Assembly (NCBI GenBank): GCA_022495005.1
Contig: JAGYXB010001002.1
Span: 744,001-808,000 of the forward strand
DNA from: Rhyacophila brunnea
Lineage: Eukaryota > Arthropoda > Insecta > Trichoptera > Rhyacophilidae
Direction of reading: 5' to 3'
DNA: 64,000 nucleotides
Part shown: piece by piece, positions 11,101-20,901 of the stretch
How positions within the stretch are numbered: the stretch's first letter is position 1
Layout: every line of letters starts with the position of its first letter
The notes under the pieces: generated by a model
Told to the model about the DNA's origin: nothing
The model's database searches: none
What the model saw: only the letters and a program-made list of their open reading frames with translations
Made by a program: the position numbers and the translations under genes

Positions 11101-13834
11101 TCAAGGGATTTTGAGGATACGTTAATACAGTCACATACAGTCAAAGTCTCAACTCTCCTTAACATTTGTTAGTTTAGCATTCATACCTCTGTACTGTAGG
11201 AAAATATTGGGAAAACATAACAGCGAATCATTCGCTGTCCCAGATCTCGATTTAGCTCTCGATGTAGGCTAAGGAGGCATCTCATTTTGAGTATTTCTTG
11301 CTAATCCAATTCTTGTTTAGTTATCAGGTAAGTTATTTTAGAATTATTCTGTAAATGAGTTCATAGTTGAAAACAGCTTTCCACGTAAATAACTTAATTA
11401 TTGTAGAATTAACAAAAATTTATGTTTTAAAACTATTAGGTATACTTAATGGAGTTTCACCGCGCAAATAACAATTCAATTAAATATTGTTATAATGCTT
11501 AGTACTGCAGTGAAACCCCTATTTTACATTTATTTTTTATTAAAAGTCATACAATTTGGTTTGGAGCACATTACGTCAACAAGTTTTCTCACCCTTTTTT
11601 GAGTATGTTCCTTTTCTTTTAAACAGAAAATGTTTTTCTTTACTGAGACATTAATTTGGATATAAACAAAAAAAAAAAAAATATTGCATTGTGTTTGGTT
11701 TGGTTTCGGATACTGCAGTCATGACATTTATAAAGCACACATGCGTCTGAAATTTGCATGTGTTTAAATAAATTGGATTTTTAATTTTAACACTTAGTTT
11801 TAATTGAATTATGAATATTTCAGACTTAAATTGCGGGAAATACGAAGTAAAAGCGAAAATTAAATGTACTACGTAAAATGAAACAGGACTACAGTAACTA
11901 CACATAAATAGCGGGAAAATGTGAATTCCGGGCATGTAAAATCTGGGTTCCACTCTAATTGTACAATTGCATAGGTACTTTGACGTTCAGTTAGAATTGT
12001 ATCAACTCATGTATACAAATTTATTTGAAATCGAATTTAGGCATTATGGCAAATGGAGCAAGCTTATAATACAAATAGCCCTAAGTACCTAATAAAAGTG
12101 TCCAAAGAAAAGTCAAAATATTTATAAAGATATTTGTTTATTCAACGAATAATTCACAAGATTAGGGAATGTAACATTTTTTATTGTGCATACATTATTT
12201 GGAAACACCTCCGCAATAATTAGAAAATATCTTAAAAAAATAAAAAAAATATATTGCCGGACAGGACTCGAGCCCGCAGCCATCGCAAATCTTGTTAATT
12301 ATTCGTTGAATTAAAAGAATAATTTATTAATCTATTAGCAAGTGCAAGTACATTAAGATGGCCCTCATAGTATGGTGCGAAGGCCGCCGGCCTTGCATCC
12401 GGGGGCTCCGGGTTCGATTCCGGTAAGGTCAAAATATATTTATACGATTTTCTCAAATTCTGGGTGTTTTTTATTGTTTCACTTGTATTATTGGGTCTCA
12501 TGGCCTGTTGTAGTGTTAAAGAATATAATTACAGTATAACCTCGTTTTTACGTGCCCGGAATTCGCGTTTTCCCGGCAATTGCGTGTAATTTTTTCAGTC
12601 CCGATGTATTTCAGTACATTTAATACCCGCATTTACGTTTTTCTTTCCCGCGATTTACGTCGGAGATATTCAAAATATGCGAGTTACGCGCGCTTGACAA
12701 TGATTGGGTCATGACATTCGAACGGCGTAAGGTGTTTGGAGGGAAAACTCTGTGTCTTTAGAACGGCGCACGGTGATTGGTCGGCGAGCGACGCTGTGAT
12801 TGGCCTGAGTTCGGCGCATAACAAGGTGATTGGTCCATTGGTCGCCATCTTTTCTTTTGGCATCGTGTTTGTGTTTTGTATACACTCCGTCTGTCATTAT
12901 TCTGTCATCAGTCTTACAAGTTACAAGTTCGCGGTTTATTTATTTCATATTGCTTTCGGTTCGATTATTATTCATTTTTACGTCTTCATTCTTTCAAACT
13001 TTCAAAAAAGAACTGTGTGATGAAGAAGAGGTTGATATTCCAACATAAGAAGAAGCAATGAGGTTCATCGAGGGTTTAAAAACCTACTTTACAAGCTTTG
13101 CTGATATTCAAGATGACACTTTTAAATGTTTATATAGTCTTGAAAGAGAATTACATAACAAAAAAACAAAAATGCAACAAACTAATATACATGATTTTTT
13201 TAATAAAAAATAAAAAAAATTTCAATAATATATATAAATTAAAAGGTTAGGTTATATTTGAAAATTTTAGGCTGTTTAAAATGAGTCTAAAGTACACTTA
13301 AATTTTTATTATAAAATCAATAAATTGTTGAATCAACACGAGACATAACGTTATGATAGGTATGATTTTTTTTTTTTTGTTATTTAATTAATCCTTAATA
13401 TTTACATTCTTACTGTTGTTTGTTCACAGAATAAAGAAGTTATCGATGCAGTCACAATTCCTAATGTCCTTTTAAATCTCCCCGATAATGGACGAGACGA
13501 AATCAAAACAAAATGCAAATTCTTTTCTGGAGATTGGGGATCATTATCAAATTTAATGGCTGAAACAACAGAGTTGTATAAATACGATTATATTTTAACA
13601 TCGGAAACTATTTATAATACAGAAAACCATGCGAAGCTTTATAATCTCATTAAAAACAGACTCAAAGAGAATGGAGTCGCTTATATTGCTGCTAAAACAT
13701 ATTATTTTGGTGTCGGCGGAAGTGTCAAACAATTTGAATCGTTAGTAAAATCTGACAATGTTATGAGCAGTGAAGTTTGTTGGAAAAGTACTGGAGGAAT
13801 TGTCAGAGAGATTATAAAGTTAAAATACAAATAA
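8073..13834 (+). CDS. METTL18: Protein-histidine N-methyltransferase METTL18 homologue, 4 exons
   Basis: METTL18 enzymes use S-adenosylmethionine to methylate a histidine of ribosomal protein uL3 (RPL3). Four exons join to 894 nt (297 residues plus TAA): 8073-8142, 9319-9576, 10130-10290 and 13430-13834. Donors are GTAAGT, GTATTG and GTAAGT; acceptors are ATACAG, TTTTAG and TTCACAG. Residues 1-105 are a divergent N-terminal region. YEGGLKVWEGTTDLAEYL (about 107-125) is the family signature. VLDLGCGAGILG (137-148) is the SAM-binding motif I of a seven-beta-strand methyltransferase, followed by HFQDYN (159-164). LTSETIYN (219-226) is the post-motif-II signature, and KTYYFGVGG (252-260) is near the C-terminus. 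All key motifs are intact. The protein is shorter than the human enzyme (about 370 residues), mainly at the N-terminus and in the middle. Introns 1 and 3 carry repeats. Function is inferred from the family; the gene call is confident. Confidence 0.93.
8143..9318 (+). other. METTL18 intron 1
   Basis: A 1.2-kb intron with GTAAGT donor and ATACAG acceptor. Apart from a hairpin at 9008-9067 it shows only AT-rich sequence. A segment near 8515-8540 (AGACCCAGAGGCCGACCC) resembles the GRPRGRP tail of non-LTR retrotransposon proteins but is too short to call. Confidence 0.8.
9008..9067. repeat. Hairpin inverted repeat in METTL18 intron 1
   Basis: CCCAAAACTCAACACAACCT and onward (9008-9030) pairs with 9045-9067 (AGTAGGTTGTGTTGGGCTTT and onward), about 20 of 23 positions, around a 14-nt loop. 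It could fold in the pre-mRNA. No further function is evident. Confidence 0.55.
9319..9576 (+). CDS. METTL18: METTL18 exon 2
   Basis: This exon encodes residues 24-110: an acidic, low-conservation region, then LENTVLKAESQHSDLLEGKY, which leads into the conserved YEGGLKVWE motif completed by exon 3. The acceptor is TTTATAATACAG and the donor GTATTG. It ends in phase 1 (G|GT). Confidence 0.9.
9577..10129 (+). other. METTL18 intron 2
   Basis: A 553-bp AT-rich intron with no recognisable element. Confidence 0.8.
10130..10290 (+). CDS. METTL18: METTL18 exon 3 (SAM-binding core)
   Basis: This exon carries GGLKVWEGTTDL and the glycine-rich SAM-binding motif LDLGCGAGILG, then HFQDY. The acceptor is CTGCGTTTTAG and the donor GTAAGT. 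It ends in phase 0 and joins to NKEVIDAVTIPNVLLN in exon 4, matching the family's xDYNxxVIxxVTxPN pattern. Confidence 0.93.
10338..10520. mobile_element. MITE with 39-bp inverted ends and TA flanks
   Basis: AATTCTAATGGATTTAAGTT onward (10338-10376) is mirrored at 10482-10520 with about two mismatches over 39 bp. TA flanks both ends (10336-10337 and 10521-10522). The element is 183 bp and non-coding. Confidence 0.78.
10750..11262 (-). pseudogene. Non-LTR retrotransposon (LINE) 3' fragment
   Basis: The minus strand, read with several frame changes and stops, yields the order of motifs found at the C-terminus of arthropod endonuclease/reverse transcriptase LINE proteins: RMIRCYVFPIFSY, VTNVDVLKQMRKDREIL, NLQYLSHIMRG and WLKNLRDRYKC. 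Only the post-RT region remains and it is heavily mutated. It lies antisense in METTL18 intron 3. Confidence 0.65.
11831..11960 (-). repeat. Inverted partial copy of the pogo-like 5' end
   Basis: Read on the minus strand, TTTACATGCCCGGAATTCAC and the following TTTCCCGC and GTACATTTAATTTTCGC stretches follow the 12531-12680 sequence (TTTACGTGCCCGGAATTCGC...) in the same order. This is a diverged, oppositely oriented copy about 600 bp away. Confidence 0.55.
12135..12435. repeat. SINE-like segment with tRNA-type promoter boxes
   Basis: Two tRNA-like patches occur. On the minus strand, CTCGAGTCCTGTCC (complement of 12259-12272) resembles a B box. On the plus strand 12361-12430 has an A-box-like TAGTATGGTGCG and an excellent B box GGTTCGATTCC (12411-12421). 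The 12135-12200 part (TTCAACGAATAATTCACAAG) and the AAGTGCAAGTAC module recur at 17185-17310 and 38160-38235. Folding as a true tRNA is poor. Confidence 0.5.
12531..13250 (+). pseudogene. pogo/Tigger-like transposon remnant
   Basis: The left end reads CAGTATAACCTCGTTTTTAC (from about 12531), the type of end seen in pogo/Tigger elements. Near the other end, 13050-13215 encodes EEAMRFIEGLKTYFTSFADI and then LERELHNKKTKMQQTNIHDF, resembling the extreme C-terminus of jerky/Tigger transposases, followed by TAA. The DDE domain is deleted. The right terminal repeat is not clear. Confidence 0.6.
13430..13834 (+). CDS. METTL18: METTL18 exon 4 (C-terminal half)
   Basis: The exon follows a TTTGTTCACAG acceptor and runs 134 codons to TAA at 13832-13834. 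It contains VIDAVTIPNV, FFSGDW, YDYILTSETIYN and AAKTYYFGVGGSVKQF, all recognisable METTL18 segments. No canonical AATAAA is seen just downstream; a T-rich stretch follows at 13850. Confidence 0.93.
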   Translation, partial: NKEVIDAVTIPNVLLNLPDNGRDEIKTKCKFFSGDWGSLSNLMAETTELYKYDYILTSETIYNTENHAKLYNLIKNRLKENGVAYIAAKTYYFGVGGSVKQFESLVKSDNVMSSEVCWKSTGGIVREIIKLKYK

Positions 13835-15918
13835 TTATGCACAAAAAATGTGTTTTATTTTAATATGACATAGATACTCATTTACAGGCGTCATCAAAAT
13901 GAAAATAGAGAAATATTATCACGTAATAAGCAGCAATTTTCCAATTAGCAAAACCTAACCTAACTCAAGGCACCCACTATCGTCATGCCGAGACACGAAA
14001 CAGTAAACTTAGATGGTAGTGCTAGTTATGCTAGCATACATCGAATGCAAAATGGTAAACTGTTAGTTGAAAATGATGATTGTGGTGTATTGAAAAAACG
14101 GTACTAATTTGAATGAAATATGCAATCGAGAATCTTCATTTATTGCAAATAGGTTAACGCATTGCATTAGAAGATAATCAATAACTAGTGCTACCATCTT
14201 AATTCACAATTCAATGCCACAGCCTAAATATAGCCAGCCTTGAAACTAACTTAATATAAGAAATCATTTGACACAGCCTATAATAAAAATAATGAATACC
14301 ATAATTAGTCGGATATTTAATGACGCCGAAGCACGCGGCGGCGCGTCTTTCATATAAAACCCGAAGTTACTGATCAGTGGCGCCATGTATATACATATGT
14401 ATATCTGGGCGGCATCCGGTGACAACATATGTATGCACCAGTGGCAGTCCATTGCAACCCAATTTTTTGATAAATATGTACATACATACATATTTTTATT
14501 CTTTTTAGTTTTTTAAACCATGTTAAAGCAAAAAAATCAGTGTAAATAAAAAATAATCGCTACTTTTTTTAAACCGTGCAAAAAGAGGATCGGGTGTATC
14601 GATACCAAAATATCGAAGTATTGGTCAAAATTTATCGATATTTGACGGTATGGAAAAATTGATGTTTCTAAATTGCACCATTTCAATTAACATTTTAGAA
14701 ACCACTGGAAATTTGATATAAAAATGTATGTTATAAACCCCAATTTTTCAAAAGAATTATACTATTTTAGTATACGTTTGCTTTATGTAACACTCATGAA
14801 TTTTTATATTTCTCGGTTGAGCAATGAGCGATGACTGAAAAGTTTGATACAATCGATAGTTTATTATACCTATCTTAGTTTTTTCGTGAATCGAGATAAT
14901 GGTATCTCAGTGTAAATTAACAACAGAATCATCTCAGTGAACAAATGCTACTTTGGATAAAGATATCTTCTACTATTTCGCCTAACTAAAAGCACACATC
15001 ACAAGACACTACCTCGTAAAACCTGTGGTCACCTGTGCCTCGAAAGCCTGGAGATTAATATTCTGTGAAATGAACAGGTTAGAAGATGCAATGATAAGCT
15101 ATATGGTATCTATGAATGTCACAGTGTAGTTCAATCGATTACGATTGAGAGACAGAGAGATGAACAGAGTTGATGCAAGATGCCGGGACTCGGCCTGGGT
15201 TATTGTGCTTCTGATAATCATTAAATGACTGACAACTAACAATTACCCGTATGGATGTCAAAGGGTGTGAAAAAGATATCATTGGAAGGAAAAGTAGTGA
15301 AAGAAAAACACAAACACCTTTCCCTCGAATTAAAATTTTCAAAAGTTGAGTAAAATTCCTGATTCAGACTTGAACTCAGGATTATTTTCACGATTGGATG
15401 ATCATCTGAAGTAATCAACCTAACTGCAGAAACATACTATAAATTTAATTGCAGGGAGATATAAATTATTATCGTGAAGACTCTGGTAGGGTATTTCTTC
15501 TTAGATTAGGGGAGATAGTGCAAGTCATATTGCCAAATTTTTTTTATTAACTTTATATGATGTATTGACTGTGATAGCTAGACAACTCCACCTATATTTT
15601 TTTTTGAATATTCAAAGGTCTATTGTAAAGTTTTAAATTGTTCACCAAATAAAATTATTTTTGAGAAAAGGGTTTATAGTGGTTCTCAATTTTACTAATT
15701 ATCAATTATTAGTAAGTTGATAATTGGTTGAAGTATGGATAATCATACATTTTCCAAGGCGTAATTATTGTAACCTAATCATAAAGAAAAATTAAATACC
15801 AGGTAACTAAACAGAACATTGCATACTTAACTAAATTTGACAAAGGATGGATTAATCCTTCAAATTATTCCACAAAACTTATTTTAGTAGGTAGGTACCT
15901 AAGATGAATATTACAATA
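13835..15918. other. Intergenic, low information
   Basis: AT-rich sequence. It includes a pair of ~20-bp inverted repeats at 14009-14030 and 14181-14202 (AGATGGTAGTGCTAGTTAT), possibly a small MITE, and a tRNA-like B box on the minus strand near 15367-15380. No gene is recognisable. Confidence 0.6.
14009..14202. repeat. Possible MITE with ~20-bp inverted ends
   Basis: AGATGGTAGTGCTAGTTAT (14011-14029) and ATAACTAGTGCTACCATCT (14181-14199) are inverted with one mismatch. No clear TSD. Confidence 0.4.
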
Positions 15919-17049
15919 CAGTGGCGCACCCAGGATTTAATATTGGGGGGGGCCAAGGAGGAGAATGTAAATTAGTCCCATAGACTCTTTTTCTTCTTCA
16001 CAGCTTAATTTCTCGTTTATCGGTCTTTTGTCTATTTCACTCGGTGTACCTATACCATGCGTGAGCCTAATACTACAAGGTTTTAAGTGTTCGTCCTGGA
16101 AAAAACACTCCCAACAAAGAATTAGTATTCTAAGCTACCTCATTGTTACTTTTGTTTCTCCAAGGACAAACACTTAGAACCTTGTAGTTCTCCACTCGCG
16201 TATGGTCCCCACATCCTGAAACGGGCCCTCAGGCTAGGATATTTGGCGGGCCCCCTACCTACCGCTAAGATTAAATGCAGTGTGAAACACTACATTAACG
16301 TTTTTCAAATTGTGTTTTAGTTCAAATTAAGGGTACTTATACAGTGAATTATTGGCGATTTTTAATACATCTACTTTAATAATGGAGCTGTCGAGTATCG
16401 ACACACATTAATCAAAAAATATATTGCACAATTATATAAGTAATTGAAAATATTCATGGCCATGAAGTGTAATAGCGGTCAACCCGACACGCCGGGCCCC
16501 CAGGCTAGAGCCCTGTCAGCCCTCCCCAGCCATGACCTACACCACTCCGGAATTCGGTTGGACACCGAGAATTTTTTGACAGTTCCCTTAGGTATTGGGT
16601 TTTTTGGGGTTCGAAATTTTTGTGCTAGAAATTAAAATCTAAGAAATTTTTCTAAAAAGGGTGCTGGAGAATTATTACAAATCATTTTTTGCCGTGTTTT
16701 ATTGGCTTTCGATGTCAATCTTTAAAATCATTCTGATAATTTTCATGTTTGGGGGGTGCCAGGGCCCCTTGCCCCCCCCTGGGTGCACCACTGGTGTAAA
16801 CCACTCCGGAATTCTGGTGGACTCCGAGAATTTTTTTACATTTCCATTAGAGATTGATTCCATTCCATTAGAGTTTCTAAAAAAACCCGACATTAGTGTT
16901 TCGAAATTTTTGTGTTTGAAATTAAAATCTAAGAAATTTTTCTAAAGAGGGTGCTGGAGAATTTCAAATCATTTTTTTGCCGTGTTTTTATTTGTCTACT
17001 CTATTGGCTTTCAATTTCAATTTTTTGGGTGTTTTTGGGTGCGCCACTG
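15919..17049. mobile_element. hAT-like non-autonomous element, copy 1
   Basis: Terminal repeats CAGTGGCGCACCCA and TGGGTGCGCCACTG are flanked by TTACAATA (15911-15918) and TTAAAATA (17050-17057), an 8-bp duplication with one mismatch. Inside are a G-run, a segment shared with copy 2 (50467-54449), and a tandem duplication of about 190-270 bp (CACTCCGGAATTC units starting near 16543 and 16801). It carries a 142-bp insertion at 16060-16201. It has no transposase. Confidence 0.85.
16060..16201. mobile_element. 142-bp MITE inserted in hAT copy 1
   Basis: Copy 2 of the host element reads CACCATGGTCCCC, whereas copy 1 reads ACCATG, then 142 bp, then ATGGTCCCC. ATG is therefore present on both sides (16057-16059 and 16202-16204). 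The insert has inverted ends centred on CTACAAGGTTTTAAGTGTTC and its complement GAACACTTAG-type sequence near 16165-16190. Confidence 0.75.
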
Positions 17050-17184
17050 TTAAAATAGTTTTAAAAACTATTTTTTTGTTAATACTGCGATACCTATTAC
17101 AGTACTTACTTAATCTATATTGACAGATATTTTCGGCCCTAAGTCCATTTCCAGAATGATCCGAAGATAACTTAAAAGTTGTAA

Positions 17185-17460
17185 ACTATTCAACAAATAA
17201 TTCACAAGACTTGAGAATGTAACATTCTTTATATTGGACATACCTACATAATTTGAAAACACCACTAGGTAGGTACTAGATTTTTTTTATATCAAGTGCA
17301 AGTACGTTATAATTAAAATTTGGATTGATCCGGGCGTCGGTTAGTATTTAGGACACTTAATAATTGATACCACGATTTAAAACACGAAAAATAATTAGAT
17401 AGGAGGCCCATAGAATTTTAGAATTTAGATTCATTGATTACGGGTTCAAGTCCGATCAAA
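17185..17460. repeat. SINE-like segment
   Basis: TTCAACAAATAATTCACAAG (from about 17189) and AAGTGCAAGTACGTTA (from about 17298) match modules at 12135-12360 and, inverted, at 38160-38235. A B-box-like GGGTTCAAGTCCG lies at 17442-17454. Confidence 0.45.
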
Positions 17461-18532
17461 TGTAGTATTTTTTCTAGTAGGGATATATTTGAGGTGTTTT
17501 CAAATTATGTGTCTTAAATGTTATTAGCGAAAATATTGCCTGAAACACCAGCTGTCAACATAAATAGGTAACTCAAATATAACAGAAACTTTGATTTAAA
17601 AAATATTATGATGGTATTCCACCATGTAAACACCAGTTGAGGGCTATAATTATTAGGGGTTTTATACCTTTTTTTCTTTAATAGTTATTAATAATATTCT
17701 CTTTCCACATAAACATATTTTTGTAAATTTGATCTCACTGTCACTAATTTTTTTCACCACATTTCATTTGTTACGAAAAAAATATACATTTTGTTTAAAT
17801 ACCTAAAACATTAAATTTGAATTTGGAATATTTGGTATTCTATTATTTGGTTTACATTTCAATAATTTTAACCCTTTCACTAAGTTTTTACCTTCCTTTT
17901 GATATACAATATTGGAGTACCTACATATTGACGCATATAAAATTATTAATAGTTGATAGGTATATACTTTTTGCATATTCATGTTTCAATAATGAAGCTA
18001 TTGAATATTGATCGATATGTGTTCATTCTCCCGGTTCTCCCCTCTGTAATCGTAAAAAGCTAGATATATTATTTTAATGACTATTGTCATCAGAAAATAA
18101 TCCCAAATGTATATAATATACCCAGTAGGTATATCAAATGAAGGAATTTACAATCTTTAAGACGTTGAGAAATTTCAGAAGTTTAAATCATCAAAAAGGG
18201 GTGTAAATTTGGTACTGACCAGTAAATTAGGAAGACGGTTCCATGACAAAACAGAACAGTGACAAAACAACGATAAATATAATTATGACCTTTCAGGAAA
18301 AATATAAATTTAATATTGAAATTGTCGTATCTCTATTATGTTGATAGATTTTTAATAGCACAGATTTTCAATACGCCATAATAAATCAAATTATATACCT
18401 AATTTCTGCATTCCTAATCGCTAAAAAGCCTCAAATAAACCGCACCGCCAAGTTTAGGATATCTCATCTTAATTAATATAATGTGTTCAAAATGATTGGG
18501 TGACTAGATACAACGAAATAATGACCTAACCT

Positions 18533-18560
18533 AACCTAACCAAACCTAACCTAAATATAT
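18533..18560 (-). repeat. Short interstitial telomere-type repeat (TTAGG)n
   Basis: CCTAACCTAACCTAACCAAA followed by CCTAACCTAA is about six units of the insect telomere repeat TTAGG read on the complementary strand, with one imperfect unit. Confidence 0.7.
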
Positions 18561-18994
18561 TCCACAAAAATTAATGTTTCATTTTTCCCCTGGCTGGTCT
18601 GGTAAGTATATTGAGATACGAAACTATGAAGGTATACTTACAATTACAAGCCTCATCAGAAATGTATTCGAATTATTTCTCAAGTTTTTTGCTTTTTAAA
18701 GTGACTCGCGGCTTCTTCCAACAGCAAGTGGTACTTTTTGCATCATTAAGGCATCATTACGTGAAAATTATTCAGGTACACAAGGAACAGCGAAGTAGGT
18801 AATAAGTGAGGAAGGCTCGCCAACAATTTTATTCACAGATCAGGTTGTAATCTGTCGCGAATTCAATTTCGGACTTCAAGTCCCGTAAGTTCAGCCATGG
18901 CCATATACAGGGATGCATTCATTAAATGAATCTTTTATAAAACATTATTTTTTATTAAAAATATTCTCGGAGATAGAAGAAATAAGAATAATAT

Positions 18995-19240
18995 TGCATA
19001 GCAGGACTTGAAACGGGCCGAAACGCAGCTCCGGTTCGTAAAATTCCCAATAGATACCTACTATCGCTTAATTTCATGGAAAATTTAGGAATGGCTCGAG
19101 AATTATTAAAAAAATATTAAATTGATTTAGGTGCACTGCATATTTTTTTCTGATGACGCATGGTAGCTATAAAACAATAAAATTTAGAGCGCTCCTGTTC
19201 GTAAAATTTTCCATTTTGATTTCTGTTGCAATGTGCAGAT
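18995..19240. repeat. Diverged member of the GCGCTCCGGTTCG repeat family
   Basis: GAAACGCAGCTCCGGTTCGT near 19020 and AGAGCGCTCCTGTTCGTAAA near 19187 match parts of the elements at 19301-19562 and 49920-50175. Ends are not clear. Confidence 0.45.
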
Positions 19241-19300
19241 CCGGTGGATACCGAGTGGGAAAATATTCTATCTCAAAATTAAATAATATTAGGTACAAAT

Positions 19301-19562
19301 CAGGGCTCGGAATGGACCGGAGCGCACTGGAGCACCGTTCCTGTTCGTGAAATCGGTAAAATTATCGCTCCGTCTCGTGTGGAAAAAATAATTTGACCGT
19401 CTGAGTTATATAGACCATATACCTAATAGAAAATCTAGCACACTTATTTTTATGAAATACACATAAAATTTGAAAACTGCCTTCTAGCTATGATAACTAT
19501 GTATTATTCTTCAGAACACCGTGGAGCGCTCCGGTTCGTAAACTTTTCCATTTTGAGCGCTG
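19301..19562. mobile_element. MITE, CAGGGCTCGGAATG family, copy A
   Basis: It begins CAGGGCTCGGAATGGACCGG and ends CCATTTTGAGCGCTG, imperfect inverted ends. Both subterminal regions hold CGGAGCG / CGCTCCGG motifs. The 256-bp element at 49920-50175 has the same arrangement. A hAT origin is suggested by the CAG...CTG ends; the TSD is not clear here. Confidence 0.6.
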
Positions 19563-20706
19563 GTAGAAATAATCGTCATTGAGTTTTGTGAAAGTCAGTT
19601 GAAATGTTTGTTTAAACACTTTCAGGATATATTTATTATGCCTCAGTATAACTTAATTACAATAATTCTGAATTAAAAATAATGGTATGCCTTCGATTCG
19701 GTCCCGTCTTTGATGAAACAAGATATACATAATATAATATGTTGGACTGGGCGTATGCGAGCATATTACTTTTATTTTGGCAGATCATTACAGTAACATG
19801 ATTATAAGCCAAATTAATTCTATATAAAGTTTTTGACGTAAAAGAGTAAAAGATACCTACCTTACAGGGTAGTAATACAAAAAGCATTAATCTCCAATTC
19901 TTATTTTTTATGTGCCGTTTACAGGCGCGTATGCAAAAAAAATGGTTTCGGTGGGGGTTGGGGCAGGGTTAACAAAATTTAGCAGAGGTGCCACTGACTT
20001 CCACATTTATCCCGCGTATCTACTACCTACTTATAGATTATCGCCGTTTCAACTGCGGAATACCGCACTCTTCCAGCCACATTCTTCATACCCAGCCACT
20101 CCACACTCTCAGTCTAGCGATAAACACCTGTTGTGCAGGTATAACTATGGTATAAAACGGTGTTTACCTACGTGTTATTGTGAGTTGCCGCATCGAATGC
20201 GCATGGCTTGACATTCATAATTATTAGAATCGCTAGTGTCCATTTGTGTCATCCATGCTGTCTTGTCTTTCAGACAAGCTGCATCATTGAATAACTCAGG
20301 TAATTGCACCAACCTATGAGTGCCACGGGTCTTCCAGTAGCCACGGGTCTTGGATGTCATAGATTGCCGAGAGGAGTGGGGCCAACCCAATCATAAGCTG
20401 TTCGACAACCAAATCATCCGTGTCACGAGGTCCTGACGAAGAAGAAGAACAATAATATTAATATGCTGTTTACCTAAATAATTCGCATGTCTTTCCGTTT
20501 TCTTGGGTGGGGGGGGGGGGGTCCGGACCTCCCTCTTGTGTTCGCGTCTGGCCGTTTATTTATATAATATACTAGTGAATGGAAATAGGATTGATCTTCA
20601 CCCAGTTGTGACGAGTGGATGGGGACCTGGGATGATCATATTATTATGAAGAAATAATAAAGTCTCAGAAACTTAGGCATATATTATTAGAAAGATATTC
20701 AACCAA

Positions 20707-20775
20707 ATGGGATTTGAACGTACGTATTTTATTTTCACAGACGATGGTTTTATCCAATATAGTAACCGATCCAAC
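20707..20775 (-). repeat. tRNA-like SINE promoter remnant
   Basis: On the minus strand an A-box-like ACTATATTGGATAAAACC is followed by GTTCAAATCCCA, a B-box match, at tRNA-like spacing. Pairing of a full cloverleaf is poor. Confidence 0.45.
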
Positions 20776-20901
20776 AGTCTTTCTAAAGAGTGATTGATTA
20801 TAACTTAGCTGTCTAAAGTGTATCAACTCCGCAAGAAATGGCTACCAACTTGTTTGTAATGTAAGGCAAGGCTATAGTAATAAGTACTTTTTAATAACAT
20901 A

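Larger units (their letters stand above)
10291..13429 (+). other. METTL18 intron 3, repeat-loaded
   Basis: A 3.1-kb intron, GTAAGT to TTCACAG. It contains a TA-flanked MITE, a LINE 3' fragment, an inverted pogo-type end, tRNA-like SINE pieces and a pogo/Tigger remnant, each listed separately. Confidence 0.85.
17050..20901. other. Gene-poor interval with repeats
   Basis: Contains a SINE-like stretch (17185-17460), a short telomere-type repeat (18533-18560) and a GCGCTCCGGTTCG repeat cluster (about 18990-19562). The remainder is AT-rich with no recognisable gene; the minus-strand frame at 20175-20390 has no family resemblance I can name. Confidence 0.6.

Noticed and set aside
12358..12430. A functional tRNA gene
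   Set aside because: The B box is good but the acceptor stem and anticodon arm do not pair convincingly, and surrounding modules recur elsewhere, so a SINE-like origin is preferred.
20175..20390. A coding fragment on the minus strand (71 codons)
   Set aside because: The translation resembles no family I can identify and lacks flanking element structure.
20505..20525. G-run as a quadruplex or switch element
   Set aside because: Single homopolymer run without spaced G-tracts; similar runs occur in the hAT-like repeats and look like slippage.
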